Origin: Variovorax sp. J2L1-78 | GTDB taxonomy: Bacteria; Pseudomonadota; Gammaproteobacteria; Burkholderiales; Burkholderiaceae_C | Direction: 5' to 3' | Assembly: GCF_030317205.1 (NCBI RefSeq) | Contig: NZ_JASZYB010000001.1 | Coordinates: 930,001 to 994,000, forward strand | Length of the DNA: 64,000 nt | Part shown: piece after piece, positions 8,737 through 16,628 of the stretch | Numbering within the stretch: the first letter of the stretch is position 1 | Layout: every line of letters begins with the position of its first letter | The notes under the pieces: generated by a model | Databases searched by the model: none | What the model saw: the letters and a program-made list of their open reading frames with translations, nothing else | Told to the model about the DNA's origin: nothing | Program-made: the position numbers and the translations under genes

Positions 8737-10269
8737 ATGACAACGCACGCCCTGCAACCCACCCTGTTGGATTCGCTGACCTTCGCGAGCGCACGCGCAC
8801 AGGCCGAGGCGCTGGCCGCCGGCCGCGTGACGGCAGTCGAGCTGCTCGAGCACGTGCTGGCGCGCATCGACCGCTTCGACCGCGCCATCAACGCCGTGGT
8901 GGTGCGCAACGACGAGGCCGCCCGTGCGGCGGCCCGCGAAGCCGATGCCGCACTCGCGCGCGGCGAACGCCGGCCACTGCTGGGTGTGCCGATCACCGTG
9001 AAGGAATCCTTCGACGTGGCCGGCTTCGTCACCAGCAGCGGCAACCCGGACTATGCGGACAACGTGGCGGCGCAGGACGCCCTGGCCGTGGCTGCGCTGC
9101 GCAAAGCCGGCGCGGTGATCGTCGGCAAGAGCAACGTGCCGCTCGCCCTGGCCGACCTGCAGAGCTACAACGCGATCTACGGCGTGAGCAACAACCCATG
9201 GGACACCACGCGCACGCCGGGCGGCTCCTCGGGTGGCTCGACCGCGGCGCTGGCGGCGGGTTATGTGGCGCTGGAGCTGGGCACCGACATCGGCGGCTCG
9301 ATCCGCATTCCGGCGCACTTCACCGGCGTGTATGGCCACAAGCCGACCGCGGGGCTGGTCGCGCTGGGTGGCACCGGTGTGCCGTCGGGCCGCCGGGCCG
9401 ACCGCGACCTGACCGTCGCCGGCCCGCTGGCGCGCACTGCGGCCGACCTGGAACTCGCACTGGACCTGCTGCTCAACCTCGAGCCGCTGGCGGCGAAGGC
9501 CTGGAAGGCGAGCCTGCCGCCGGCACGCCACACGCAGCTCAAGGACTTCCGGGTGCTGGTGATCGACCAGTGGCCCGGCAACCCGCGCAGCCTGCACGAG
9601 GCGCTGGTGGTCGAGCGCGTGGTGGAGCGCCTGCGCACCCAGGGCGTGCAGGTGAGCCGTACAGCCGACGTGCCGGTGGGCCTGCTGCCCGACCTGGTGC
9701 TGCAGCACCGCGTGTACCGCAGCCTGCTGGGCTCGTCGCTGGCGGCGCCGCCGGCACTGAGCGAAGCGGCGCAGAAGCGGCTGGAAGCGCTGGCGCCCGA
9801 CGACGACAGTGCCGACGCCGCCTTGCTGCGCGCGCCCACGCTGCGGCACAGCGAATGGCTCAAGGACAACGAGCGCCGCGTGGCGCTACGCCACCAGTGG
9901 GAACGCTTCTTCGACGCCTTCGACGTGGTCGTGACGCCGGTCGCGCCGTTGCCGGCTTTTGCCCACAACCACAGCGAGCCCAAGGACGCGCGCACCTACC
10001 CGGTCGCGTTCGAGGACGGCACGCGCGAGGTGCGCTTTCTTGATCTGTTCCATTGGGCCGGCCTGCCGGTGCTGCCTGGTCTGCCGGCCACGAGCTTTCC
10101 GGTCGGGCTCGACGCAGAAGGCCTGCCGGTGAGCGCGCAGGCGGTCGGGCCCTATCTCGAAGACCGGACGACCATCGCCTTCGCAGGCCTGCTCGAAGCG
10201 CTGTACGGCGGCTTCGTCGCGCCGCCAGGGTACGACACCGACCCCGCGTACGAAGCGTCACGGCCATGA
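8737..10269 (+). CDS. Amidase (amidase signature family)
   Basis: A 510-residue amidase-signature hydrolase that cleaves carboxamides through a Ser-cisSer-Lys triad. The triad is intact: Lys89 in GVPITVKESFD, cis-Ser164/165 in PGGSSGGS and nucleophile Ser188 in GTDIGGSIRIP. No signal peptide, so cytoplasmic. It starts 5 nt after the receptor gene and is probably co-transcribed, suggesting that the imported solute or a product carries an amide bond. Exact substrate not inferable. Confidence 0.9.
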   Translation: MTTHALQPTLLDSLTFASARAQAEALAAGRVTAVELLEHVLARIDRFDRAINAVVVRNDEAARAAAREADAALARGERRPLLGVPITVKESFDVAGFVTSSGNPDYADNVAAQDALAVAALRKAGAVIVGKSNVPLALADLQSYNAIYGVSNNPWDTTRTPGGSSGGSTAALAAGYVALELGTDIGGSIRIPAHFTGVYGHKPTAGLVALGGTGVPSGRRADRDLTVAGPLARTAADLELALDLLLNLEPLAAKAWKASLPPARHTQLKDFRVLVIDQWPGNPRSLHEALVVERVVERLRTQGVQVSRTADVPVGLLPDLVLQHRVYRSLLGSSLAAPPALSEAAQKRLEALAPDDDSADAALLRAPTLRHSEWLKDNERRVALRHQWERFFDAFDVVVTPVAPLPAFAHNHSEPKDARTYPVAFEDGTREVRFLDLFHWAGLPVLPGLPATSFPVGLDAEGLPVSAQAVGPYLEDRTTIAFAGLLEALYGGFVAPPGYDTDPAYEASRP

Positions 10270-10369
10270 GACCCGGCGCGCCGACGATTCACGCATTTGC
10301 TTATCCTGATTCCTGCTAAGCGGCGCAACGCCGGCGGCCTAAGATTTCGGGCTTGCCTCCAGGAACCCC

Positions 10370-11665
10370 ATGTCTCTTCACACCGAAGCCGAGCGCGTGA
10401 GCCGTAGCGCCGCGCCCAGCGCCGCCGCCACGACCGCAGCCCCCTCCCCCGTCCCTTCGAATCCACACCCTGCACCGCGCCGCAACGCCGTGTCGGCTGC
10501 CGCCGATGCGGCTGAACTGTTCGCCCGCGCAGCCGTGCTGCTACCCGAGGTCGGCGCCGGCGCGGCCGCGCGCGAACAGGCGCGCGAGCTGCCCTATGCG
10601 CTGGTGCGACGCATCGCCGAAGCCGGCCTGCTGACCTTCCGCATCCCCAAGGCCTACGGTGGGCCGGGCGGGTCGGTGCACGACGTCATTCGCTTCGTGA
10701 TCGACCTGTCGGCCGTCGACTCCAACATCGCGCAGGCGCTGCGGCCCAACTTCGGCACCGTCGAAAGCCTGCTGTTCTCCGGCAGCGAGGCGGAGCGCCG
10801 GCGCGGCTTCACGCGCCTGCTGGCTGGCGACATCTTCGGCAACGGCGGTCTCGAACGCGGTGGCGCCCACGGCGCCCTCAGCGCCCGCATCCGCCGCGAC
10901 GGTGCGCAGTTCCGCGTGACCGGCACCAAGTACTACAGCACCGGCGCCCTGTACGCCGACTGGATCAGTTCCATCGCGCTCGACGACGAGGGCAAGGAGA
11001 CCGCCTTCACCGTGCCGCGCGAGCGCGCGGGCGTGGAACTGATCGACGACTTCGACACCATCGGCCAGCGCCTGACGGCCAGCGGCACCACGCACTTTCA
11101 CGACACGGTCGTCGAGGCCGACGAGATCCGGCCGAACTACATCCCGCGCGACCGGCGCAACCCTGTCTATCCCCTGTTCCAGCTGTTCCTGGCGGCGGTG
11201 GAAGCCGGCATCGCGCGCAACGCGCTGCACGACGCCGTGCAGTTTGCGCAGCAGCATGCACGGCCGATCCGGCACAGCAGCGCCAGCCGGTCGGTCGACG
11301 ACCCGTACGTGCAGGAAACCGTGGGCCAGATCGCCTCGCAGGCCTACGCCGCCGAAGCCACCGTGCTGCGCGCCGCCGCCGCGATCGACGCTGCCTGGGC
11401 GGATGACCTGAGCAACGCCGCGCTAACCGAAGCCTCGGTGGCGGTGGCGCAGGCACAGTACTTCGCCGTGGAAGCAGCGCTGCGCGCCAGCGAGCTGGCC
11501 TTCGACGTCGGCGGCGCCTCGGCCACCGACCGCCGCCACAACATCGACCGCCACTGGCGCAATGCGCGCACGGTGGCCAACCACAACCCGCGGCAGTGGA
11601 AGGCGGCGGCTTCGGGGGCCTGGCATCTCAAGGGCGAAGGCCCACCGACGACCGGGTCGTTTTAA
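10370..11665 (+). CDS. Acyl-CoA dehydrogenase-fold oxygenase, DszC/SfnB-like
   Basis: A 431-residue flavoprotein with the acyl-CoA dehydrogenase fold. FRIPKAYGGPGG, the segment ending TGTKYYSTGALYADW and the C-terminal RHWRNARTVANHNP block match the SfnB / DszC group, which are FMNH2-dependent monooxygenases or sulfur-acquisition oxidoreductases rather than fatty-acid enzymes. The first 40 residues are Ala/Pro-rich and look unstructured. It stands alone 100 nt after the amidase, with TAAGAT near 10340 as a possible -10 box. A paralogue with the same motifs is at 25393. Confidence 0.85.
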   Translation: MSLHTEAERVSRSAAPSAAATTAAPSPVPSNPHPAPRRNAVSAAADAAELFARAAVLLPEVGAGAAAREQARELPYALVRRIAEAGLLTFRIPKAYGGPGGSVHDVIRFVIDLSAVDSNIAQALRPNFGTVESLLFSGSEAERRRGFTRLLAGDIFGNGGLERGGAHGALSARIRRDGAQFRVTGTKYYSTGALYADWISSIALDDEGKETAFTVPRERAGVELIDDFDTIGQRLTASGTTHFHDTVVEADEIRPNYIPRDRRNPVYPLFQLFLAAVEAGIARNALHDAVQFAQQHARPIRHSSASRSVDDPYVQETVGQIASQAYAAEATVLRAAAAIDAAWADDLSNAALTEASVAVAQAQYFAVEAALRASELAFDVGGASATDRRHNIDRHWRNARTVANHNPRQWKAAASGAWHLKGEGPPTTGSF

Positions 11666-11717
11666 CGGGCGCTGCCGCAGACGCGGCGACGATGAACGCG
11701 AACCCACGGAGAAACAG

Positions 11718-12497
11718 ATGCAAGCACTGTCTGCGGCACGGCCGGAGACGTTTCGCTCGGTGCGCTTCGTCCTGACGGACATGGACGAGACGCTGACCCA
11801 CCAAGGCAGGCTGTCCGCTGCAGCCTACGCTGCACTTGAGCGATTGCAGGCCAGCGGCATCACCGTCATTCCCGTCACCGCCGCGCCCGCCGGCTGGTGC
11901 GACCAGATGGCGCGAATGTGGCCTGTGGACGGCGTGATCGGCGAAAACGGGGGCTTGTTCTTTCGGCGTACGCCGGACGGGCATGGCGTGATGCGCACGT
12001 TCTGGCACGAGCCTGAACAAATGACGGCCATCCGTTCCCGGCTGGAGGCCATCAGCCTTGGCGTCCGCGAACGGGTGCACGAAGCCGTTCATGCCGACGA
12101 TCAACCGTTCCGCCAGACCAGCCTGGCTTTCGCGCACCCCCAGCGCAAGGTGACCGCACAGCGCATGGTCGATGCACTGCGCGCAGAAGGAGCTGATGCC
12201 ACCATCAACAACCTGTGGGTGCTCGGCTGGTTGGGCGGCTATGACAAGCTGGCGATGACGCGGCGTGTGATGGCGGAGATCTACGGTGTGGACATCGATG
12301 CGCAGCGCGATGCCGTGCTCTACGCCGGCGATTCGACCAATGACGCGCCGATGTTCGGCTTCTTCCGCCATACCGTGGGCATGAGCACCGTACGGGAGTA
12401 CCTGAGCGAGATTCCCACGTGGCCCAACTGGATCGCTGCAGGTCCCGGCGGTGCTGGATTCGTCCAGACGGCCGAAGCGGTACTGGCCGGTCGGTAG
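11718..12497 (+). CDS. HAD superfamily hydrolase, subfamily IIB
   Basis: A 259-residue phosphatase-like protein. Motif I is FVLTDMDETLT (nucleophile Asp21, acid/base Asp23) and motif IV is LYAGDSTNDAPMF. The size and the C2-type cap between them fit HAD-IIB enzymes such as sucrose-phosphate or mannosyl-3-phosphoglycerate phosphatases. Cytoplasmic. It lies 52 nt after the DszC-like gene on the same strand but has no obvious link to sulfur. A ribosome site (GGAGAAAC) precedes the ATG. Substrate unknown. Confidence 0.85.
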   Translation: MQALSAARPETFRSVRFVLTDMDETLTHQGRLSAAAYAALERLQASGITVIPVTAAPAGWCDQMARMWPVDGVIGENGGLFFRRTPDGHGVMRTFWHEPEQMTAIRSRLEAISLGVRERVHEAVHADDQPFRQTSLAFAHPQRKVTAQRMVDALRAEGADATINNLWVLGWLGGYDKLAMTRRVMAEIYGVDIDAQRDAVLYAGDSTNDAPMFGFFRHTVGMSTVREYLSEIPTWPNWIAAGPGGAGFVQTAEAVLAGR

Positions 12498-12551
12498 GTC
12501 ACCCGGCCCCCTTGCGCGACGTGGCCCGCCGGGCAGCGTGGAGGACTCTGA

Positions 12552-12566
12552 GCGAGAGATCCTCGC
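12552..12566. terminator. Small hairpin between convergent genes
   Basis: GCGAG (12552-12556), 5-nt loop, CTCGC (12562-12566), located between the ends of the HAD gene (12497) and the cupin gene (12569). The stem is short and has no T-run, so a terminator role is only a guess from position. Confidence 0.2.
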
Positions 12567-12568
12567 GA

Positions 12569-12868
12569 CTACCTGTCGATGATGACCAGCGTCCCTTTGC
12601 TGCCCGGCGCCACTGCATGCGGTATGCCTGAGGGCACGATAAAGACCTCCCCGGCGTACACCTCGACGATGCGGCCGTGGATCTCGAGATGCATCTGCCC
12701 GTCGAGAACGAGCAACGCCTCGTCGAAGTCGTGGCACTCGGATGGATAGGCGGCGCCGTCCATGCGCAGCACCTTGACGTTGGCGCCGGCGGCACTTCCC
12801 ACGATGGTCGACCGCCAGGCTTGCGGCAACGCCGTGGCGGTGCTCACCAAGTCGATCTTTCGGGGCAT
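12569..12868 (-). CDS. Cupin domain protein
   Basis: A 99-residue single-domain cupin. The beta-barrel motifs can be seen: ECHDFDEALLVLDG (metal-binding His and Glu region), then VYAGEVFIVPSGIPHAV, which is the second cupin motif with its His. Such proteins may bind a metal and act as small dioxygenases or isomerases, or only as sensors. ATG 12868 was chosen because it lies 4 nt after the stop of the Dpp-type ATPase, making it the last gene of that operon. Its role with a transporter is not known. Confidence 0.75.
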   Translation of the reverse strand: MPRKIDLVSTATALPQAWRSTIVGSAAGANVKVLRMDGAAYPSECHDFDEALLVLDGQMHLEIHGRIVEVYAGEVFIVPSGIPHAVAPGSKGTLVIIDR

Positions 12869-12872
12869 GTGC

Positions 12873-14603
12873 TCAGGCGGCCTTGCGCTGCTCCGCCCCG
12901 GGCACCGCTGCAATGAGGCTGCGCGTGTACGGGTGCTGCGGCCGCTCCCAGATGTCGCGATGGCTGCCGGTCTCGACGATCTGTCCCTTGTTCATCACCA
13001 TCACCCGGTCGGCGATGTAGCGCACCACCGAGAGGTCGTGCGAGATGAAGAGGTACGACAGGCCGAAGTCCTCCTTCAGCTCCACCAGCAGGTTCAGGAT
13101 CTGCGCCTGCACCGACACGTCGAGCGCCGACACCGGCTCGTCGAGCACGATCAGCGAAGGCCGCAGCACCAGTGCGCGTGCAATGCCGATGCGCTGGCGC
13201 TGCCCGCCCGAGAACTCGTTGGGGAAGCGTCGCCCCGCATCGGCCGGCAGGCCCACGCGCTCGAGCATGGCCGCGATGCGGTTGCGCCGCTCCACGCGGT
13301 CGGCCACACCGTGCACCTTGAGCACCGACTCGAGGATGTCGAACACGCTGCGCCGCGGGTTCAGCGACGCGTACGGGTCCTGGAACACCATCTGCACGCG
13401 GCGCCGCCACGGCTTGAGCGCCTTCTCGGACAGCGGCGCGATGTCGGTGCCGTCGAACACGATGCGGCCCGACGCCGGATTCACCAGGCGCAGCAGCGTG
13501 CGCGACAGCGTCGACTTGCCGCAGCCCGACTCGCCCACCAGCCCCACCGTCTCGCCCGCACGGATGTCGAAGGACACACCGTCCACCGCGTGCAGTACGC
13601 CACCACCGCGTTTCGGGTAGTCGGTGCGCAGGTCCTGCACCGACAGCAACGGCTCGCCAGCAGCGGCGCGCACGGGCAAGGCACGCACGGTCGAACTGGG
13701 CGCAGGCACATGCAGGGCAAAGTCGCGCACACCGGTCACCGGGTCGAGGCGCGTCTGGATCTCCGGCAGGCGCGCGTCGGCGTAGTGCAGCGCGCTGCCG
13801 GCGTGCAGCGACGCGCCCAGCAGGCCCCGGGTATAGGCATGCGACGGTGCGGCGAAGAGCTTCGACGTCGGCGCCTCCTCGACCTTCTCGCCGCCATACA
13901 TCACGGCCACACGGTCGGCCCATTGGGACACGAGGCCCAGGTCGTGCGTGATGAGCAACAGCGCCATGTCCAACTCGCGGCGCAGGCCGTCGAGTAGTTC
14001 GAGAATCTGCGCCTGGATGGTCACATCGAGCGCGGTGGTCGGCTCGTCGGCCACCAGCAGGCGAGGCTTGCACGCCACGGCCATGGCGATCATCACCCGT
14101 TGGCGCTGGCCGCCCGAGAGGTTGTGCGGATGGTCGTCGATGCGCTGGTGCGGCTCGGGGATGCGCACGAGGTCGAGCAGTTCGATGGCGCGCTTGCGGG
14201 CGGCGAGGGCCGACAGCTTTTCGTGCCGGCGCAGGATCTCCTCGATCTGCGCGCCGATGGTGTGCACCGGGTTCAGCGAGGTCATCGGCTCCTGGAAGAT
14301 CATCGCGATCTCACGGCCGCGCACGTCGCGTAGCTCGGCAGGCGACAGCGCGAGGATGTCGTGTCCGTCGAAGTGGATATTGCCGCGCAACACGGCACCG
14401 GGTGCAAGCAGCCGGAGCAACGCGAGTGCGGTGGTCGACTTGCCGCAGCCCGACTCGCCCACCAGCGCAAGCGTCTCGCCGCGCTGCAGCGTCAGGTCGA
14501 GACCGCGCACGGCCTGAATCGGGCCGCTCGATCCATGGAAGAAGACATCAAGGCCGCGCACCTCGAGCAGCGGTGCTGCGGGTTCGACTCGTTCGATCGT
14601 CAT
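12873..14603 (-). CDS. Dipeptide-type ABC transporter, fused double ATPase (DppD-DppF)
   Basis: A 576-residue protein with two complete nucleotide-binding domains in tandem. Walker A motifs are at about 49-57 and 358-366 (both GESGCGKST), signatures are NLSGGQRQR (162-170) and FSGGQRQR, and Walker B motifs are LLVADEPTTALD and LIVLDEPVSALD. This is the fused form of DppD and DppF, as in GsiA. It energises the permeases encoded just upstream (DppC stop 2 nt from this start). An ATG at 14603 was preferred to one 33 nt upstream, which overlaps the permease gene. No receptor gene is in this operon. Confidence 0.9.
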   Translation of the reverse strand: MTIERVEPAAPLLEVRGLDVFFHGSSGPIQAVRGLDLTLQRGETLALVGESGCGKSTTALALLRLLAPGAVLRGNIHFDGHDILALSPAELRDVRGREIAMIFQEPMTSLNPVHTIGAQIEEILRRHEKLSALAARKRAIELLDLVRIPEPHQRIDDHPHNLSGGQRQRVMIAMAVACKPRLLVADEPTTALDVTIQAQILELLDGLRRELDMALLLITHDLGLVSQWADRVAVMYGGEKVEEAPTSKLFAAPSHAYTRGLLGASLHAGSALHYADARLPEIQTRLDPVTGVRDFALHVPAPSSTVRALPVRAAAGEPLLSVQDLRTDYPKRGGGVLHAVDGVSFDIRAGETVGLVGESGCGKSTLSRTLLRLVNPASGRIVFDGTDIAPLSEKALKPWRRRVQMVFQDPYASLNPRRSVFDILESVLKVHGVADRVERRNRIAAMLERVGLPADAGRRFPNEFSGGQRQRIGIARALVLRPSLIVLDEPVSALDVSVQAQILNLLVELKEDFGLSYLFISHDLSVVRYIADRVMVMNKGQIVETGSHRDIWERPQHPYTRSLIAAVPGAEQRKAA

Positions 14604-14604
14604 C

Positions 14605-15594
14605 TCAACGCCCCCTGAGCCGCGGGTTGAACGCATCGTTCAGTCCATCGCCCACGAGATTGAGCGCCAGCACTGTGAACACGATCGCCGCACCAGGCAA
14701 CGCCGTGAGGTACCACGCCGTGCGCAGCAGCTCGCGCCCCTGCCCGATCATGCTGCCCCACGACACCGCATTCGGGTCGCCCATGCCGAGGAAGGACAGC
14801 GCCGACTCGATGAGGATGGCGCTCGCCACCAGCACCGAGGTAGTCACGATGACCGGCGGCAAGGCGTTGGGCAGCATCTCCTGGAAGATGATGCGTGCAT
14901 GGCTAAAGCCCTGGCTTCGGGCCGCCAGCACGAACTCGGTTTCGCGCAGCGCCCTGAACTCGGCGCGCACCAGCCGCGCGATCACCGGCCACGACGCCAG
15001 ACCAATGGCGAACACGATCACCGGCACCGAGGGTTGGCCGATGGCCACCACCACGATCACGAACAGGAACGACGGCATGGTCTGGAACAACTCGGTGATG
15101 CGCACCAGCACATCGTCGATGCGGCCGCCGAAGTAGCCGGCGGTGGCGCCCACGAGCACACCGATCACCAGGCTCAGCACGGCCGCCACCACGCCCACGG
15201 AGAGCGAGATGCGCGCGCCGTGCGCGATACCGGCAATCACGTCGCGGCCCAGCGAATCGCTGCCCAGCGGATAGGCAGCATCCTGGCCCGGCCACAGCAG
15301 CGGCGGCGCCACCATGTCGAGCGGGTCACCGGGATAAAGCCACGGCGCCAGCAACGCCAGCACGAGCATGAAAACGAGCAGCACGACGCCGGCCACGGCG
15401 GCCGGGTTGCGCAGAAAGGCGCGCAGCGCGGCATGTCGGCTGGAGACGGGCTTGGCGTCCACCGCGGCCTTCGCGGCAGGGACAGCCGGTGCAAGAGGTC
15501 CGGCCGGTGGTTCGGGGCGACGCGCCGCAGGCGGCGTCGGTGGATGTGCCGGCGGGTTCGCGAGCGCGGCATCGAGTGTGAAAGGTGTGGACAT
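14605..15594 (-). CDS. ABC transporter permease, DppC-like
   Basis: A 329-residue inner-membrane permease. The first 60 residues are Pro/Ala-rich and poorly conserved. After that comes the DppC N-terminal motif (FLRNPAAVAGVVLLVFMLV), PLGSDSLGRDV, and the coupling loop RSQGFSHARIIFQEMLPN. The C-terminus ends GDGLNDAFNPRLRGR, as in DppC/OppC. It pairs with DppB upstream and the fused ATPase downstream. Confidence 0.9.
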   Translation of the reverse strand: MSTPFTLDAALANPPAHPPTPPAARRPEPPAGPLAPAVPAAKAAVDAKPVSSRHAALRAFLRNPAAVAGVVLLVFMLVLALLAPWLYPGDPLDMVAPPLLWPGQDAAYPLGSDSLGRDVIAGIAHGARISLSVGVVAAVLSLVIGVLVGATAGYFGGRIDDVLVRITELFQTMPSFLFVIVVVAIGQPSVPVIVFAIGLASWPVIARLVRAEFRALRETEFVLAARSQGFSHARIIFQEMLPNALPPVIVTTSVLVASAILIESALSFLGMGDPNAVSWGSMIGQGRELLRTAWYLTALPGAAIVFTVLALNLVGDGLNDAFNPRLRGR

Positions 15595-15644
15595 CGAAAG
15601 CTTTGAAAGCCCGGAATTTCGGAAAGAGGGAAGCGAAGGCGCGC

Positions 15645-16628
15645 TCAGCGCACCTGGATCCGCGGATCGAGCCACGCATGCAGCAGGTCTACCAGCATGT
15701 TGGCCACGATGACCAGCAGCGACGACATCAGCAGCACGCCCAGCAGCACCGTGTAGTCGCGCCCGGCCACCGAGTCGAAGGCCAGCCGGCCGAGACCGGG
15801 CCAGCTGAACACCGTCTCGACCACCACCGCGCCGCCCAGCAGCGTGCCGAAGTGCATGCCCGCCACGGTCGTCACCGGGATCAGCGCATTGCGCAGGATG
15901 TGGCGCAGGTTGATGCGCCACGGGTGCAGACCCTTGGCTTCGGCCGTGCGCACGAAATCCTGTCGCGCCACCTCGAGCATCGCGGCCCGCGTGAGGCGCG
16001 AGAAGATGGCGATGTAGAAGCCCGCCATGGCCATCGCCGGCAGCACCAGGTGCCGCGCCACGTCGATGGCATGCGTCCAGCCCGTGTAACCCGCGCCGAT
16101 GCTTTCACTCCCGCCGGTGGGCAGCCAGCCCAGGTGTACCGAGAACAGCACGATCGCCATCAAGCCCAGCCAGAAGCCCGGCGTGGAATACAAGAGCAGC
16201 GCCGCCACCGAGAGCGTGCGGTCCTGCCAACGGCCGACGCGCGTGGCCATGAAGGTGCCCGCCGCGATGCCGATGGCCAGCGCGAAGGCCAGCGCCGTGA
16301 GCATCAGCAGCAGCGTGTTGCCCAGCCGCGCGCCGATCAGGGCAGTCACCGGCATGTTGTAGCGCGGCGAGACCCCGAGGCTCAAATGCGCCAGGTTGTT
16401 CAGGTAGGCGCCCAGTTGATGCAGCACCGGCAGGTCGAGCCCGAAGTGCGTGCGCAACTGCGCCATGCTTTCCGCGGTGGCCGAGCCCGATTCGGCCGCG
16501 ACCACGTCGGCGGCGTCGCCCGGGATCCACTGCATCAGCAGGAAATTGAGCAGGATCACGCCGATGACGGTCGGCACTGCCTGCCACGCGGTGCGCACCA
16601 GCGTGCGGCTTGCGCTGCGCAGGTTCAC
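15645..16628 (-). CDS. ABC transporter permease, DppB-like
   Basis: A 327-residue DppB/GsiC-type permease: the first membrane segment AVPTVIGVILLNFLLMQWIPGD, the EAA-like loop RTAEAKGLHPWRINLRHILR and the terminal LLHAWLDPRIQ are all typical. A GTG start at 16628 is chosen because it overlaps the stop of the upstream dioxygenase-rhodanese gene (GTGA), showing translational coupling between the importer and that enzyme. Confidence 0.88.
   Translation of the reverse strand: MNLRSASRTLVRTAWQAVPTVIGVILLNFLLMQWIPGDAADVVAAESGSATAESMAQLRTHFGLDLPVLHQLGAYLNNLAHLSLGVSPRYNMPVTALIGARLGNTLLLMLTALAFALAIGIAAGTFMATRVGRWQDRTLSVAALLLYSTPGFWLGLMAIVLFSVHLGWLPTGGSESIGAGYTGWTHAIDVARHLVLPAMAMAGFYIAIFSRLTRAAMLEVARQDFVRTAEAKGLHPWRINLRHILRNALIPVTTVAGMHFGTLLGGAVVVETVFSWPGLGRLAFDSVAGRDYTVLLGVLLMSSLLVIVANMLVDLLHAWLDPRIQVR

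Noticed and set aside
10370-11665. Acyl-CoA dehydrogenase acting in fatty-acid oxidation
   Set aside because: Sequence blocks match the DszC/SfnB group and there are no beta-oxidation genes around.
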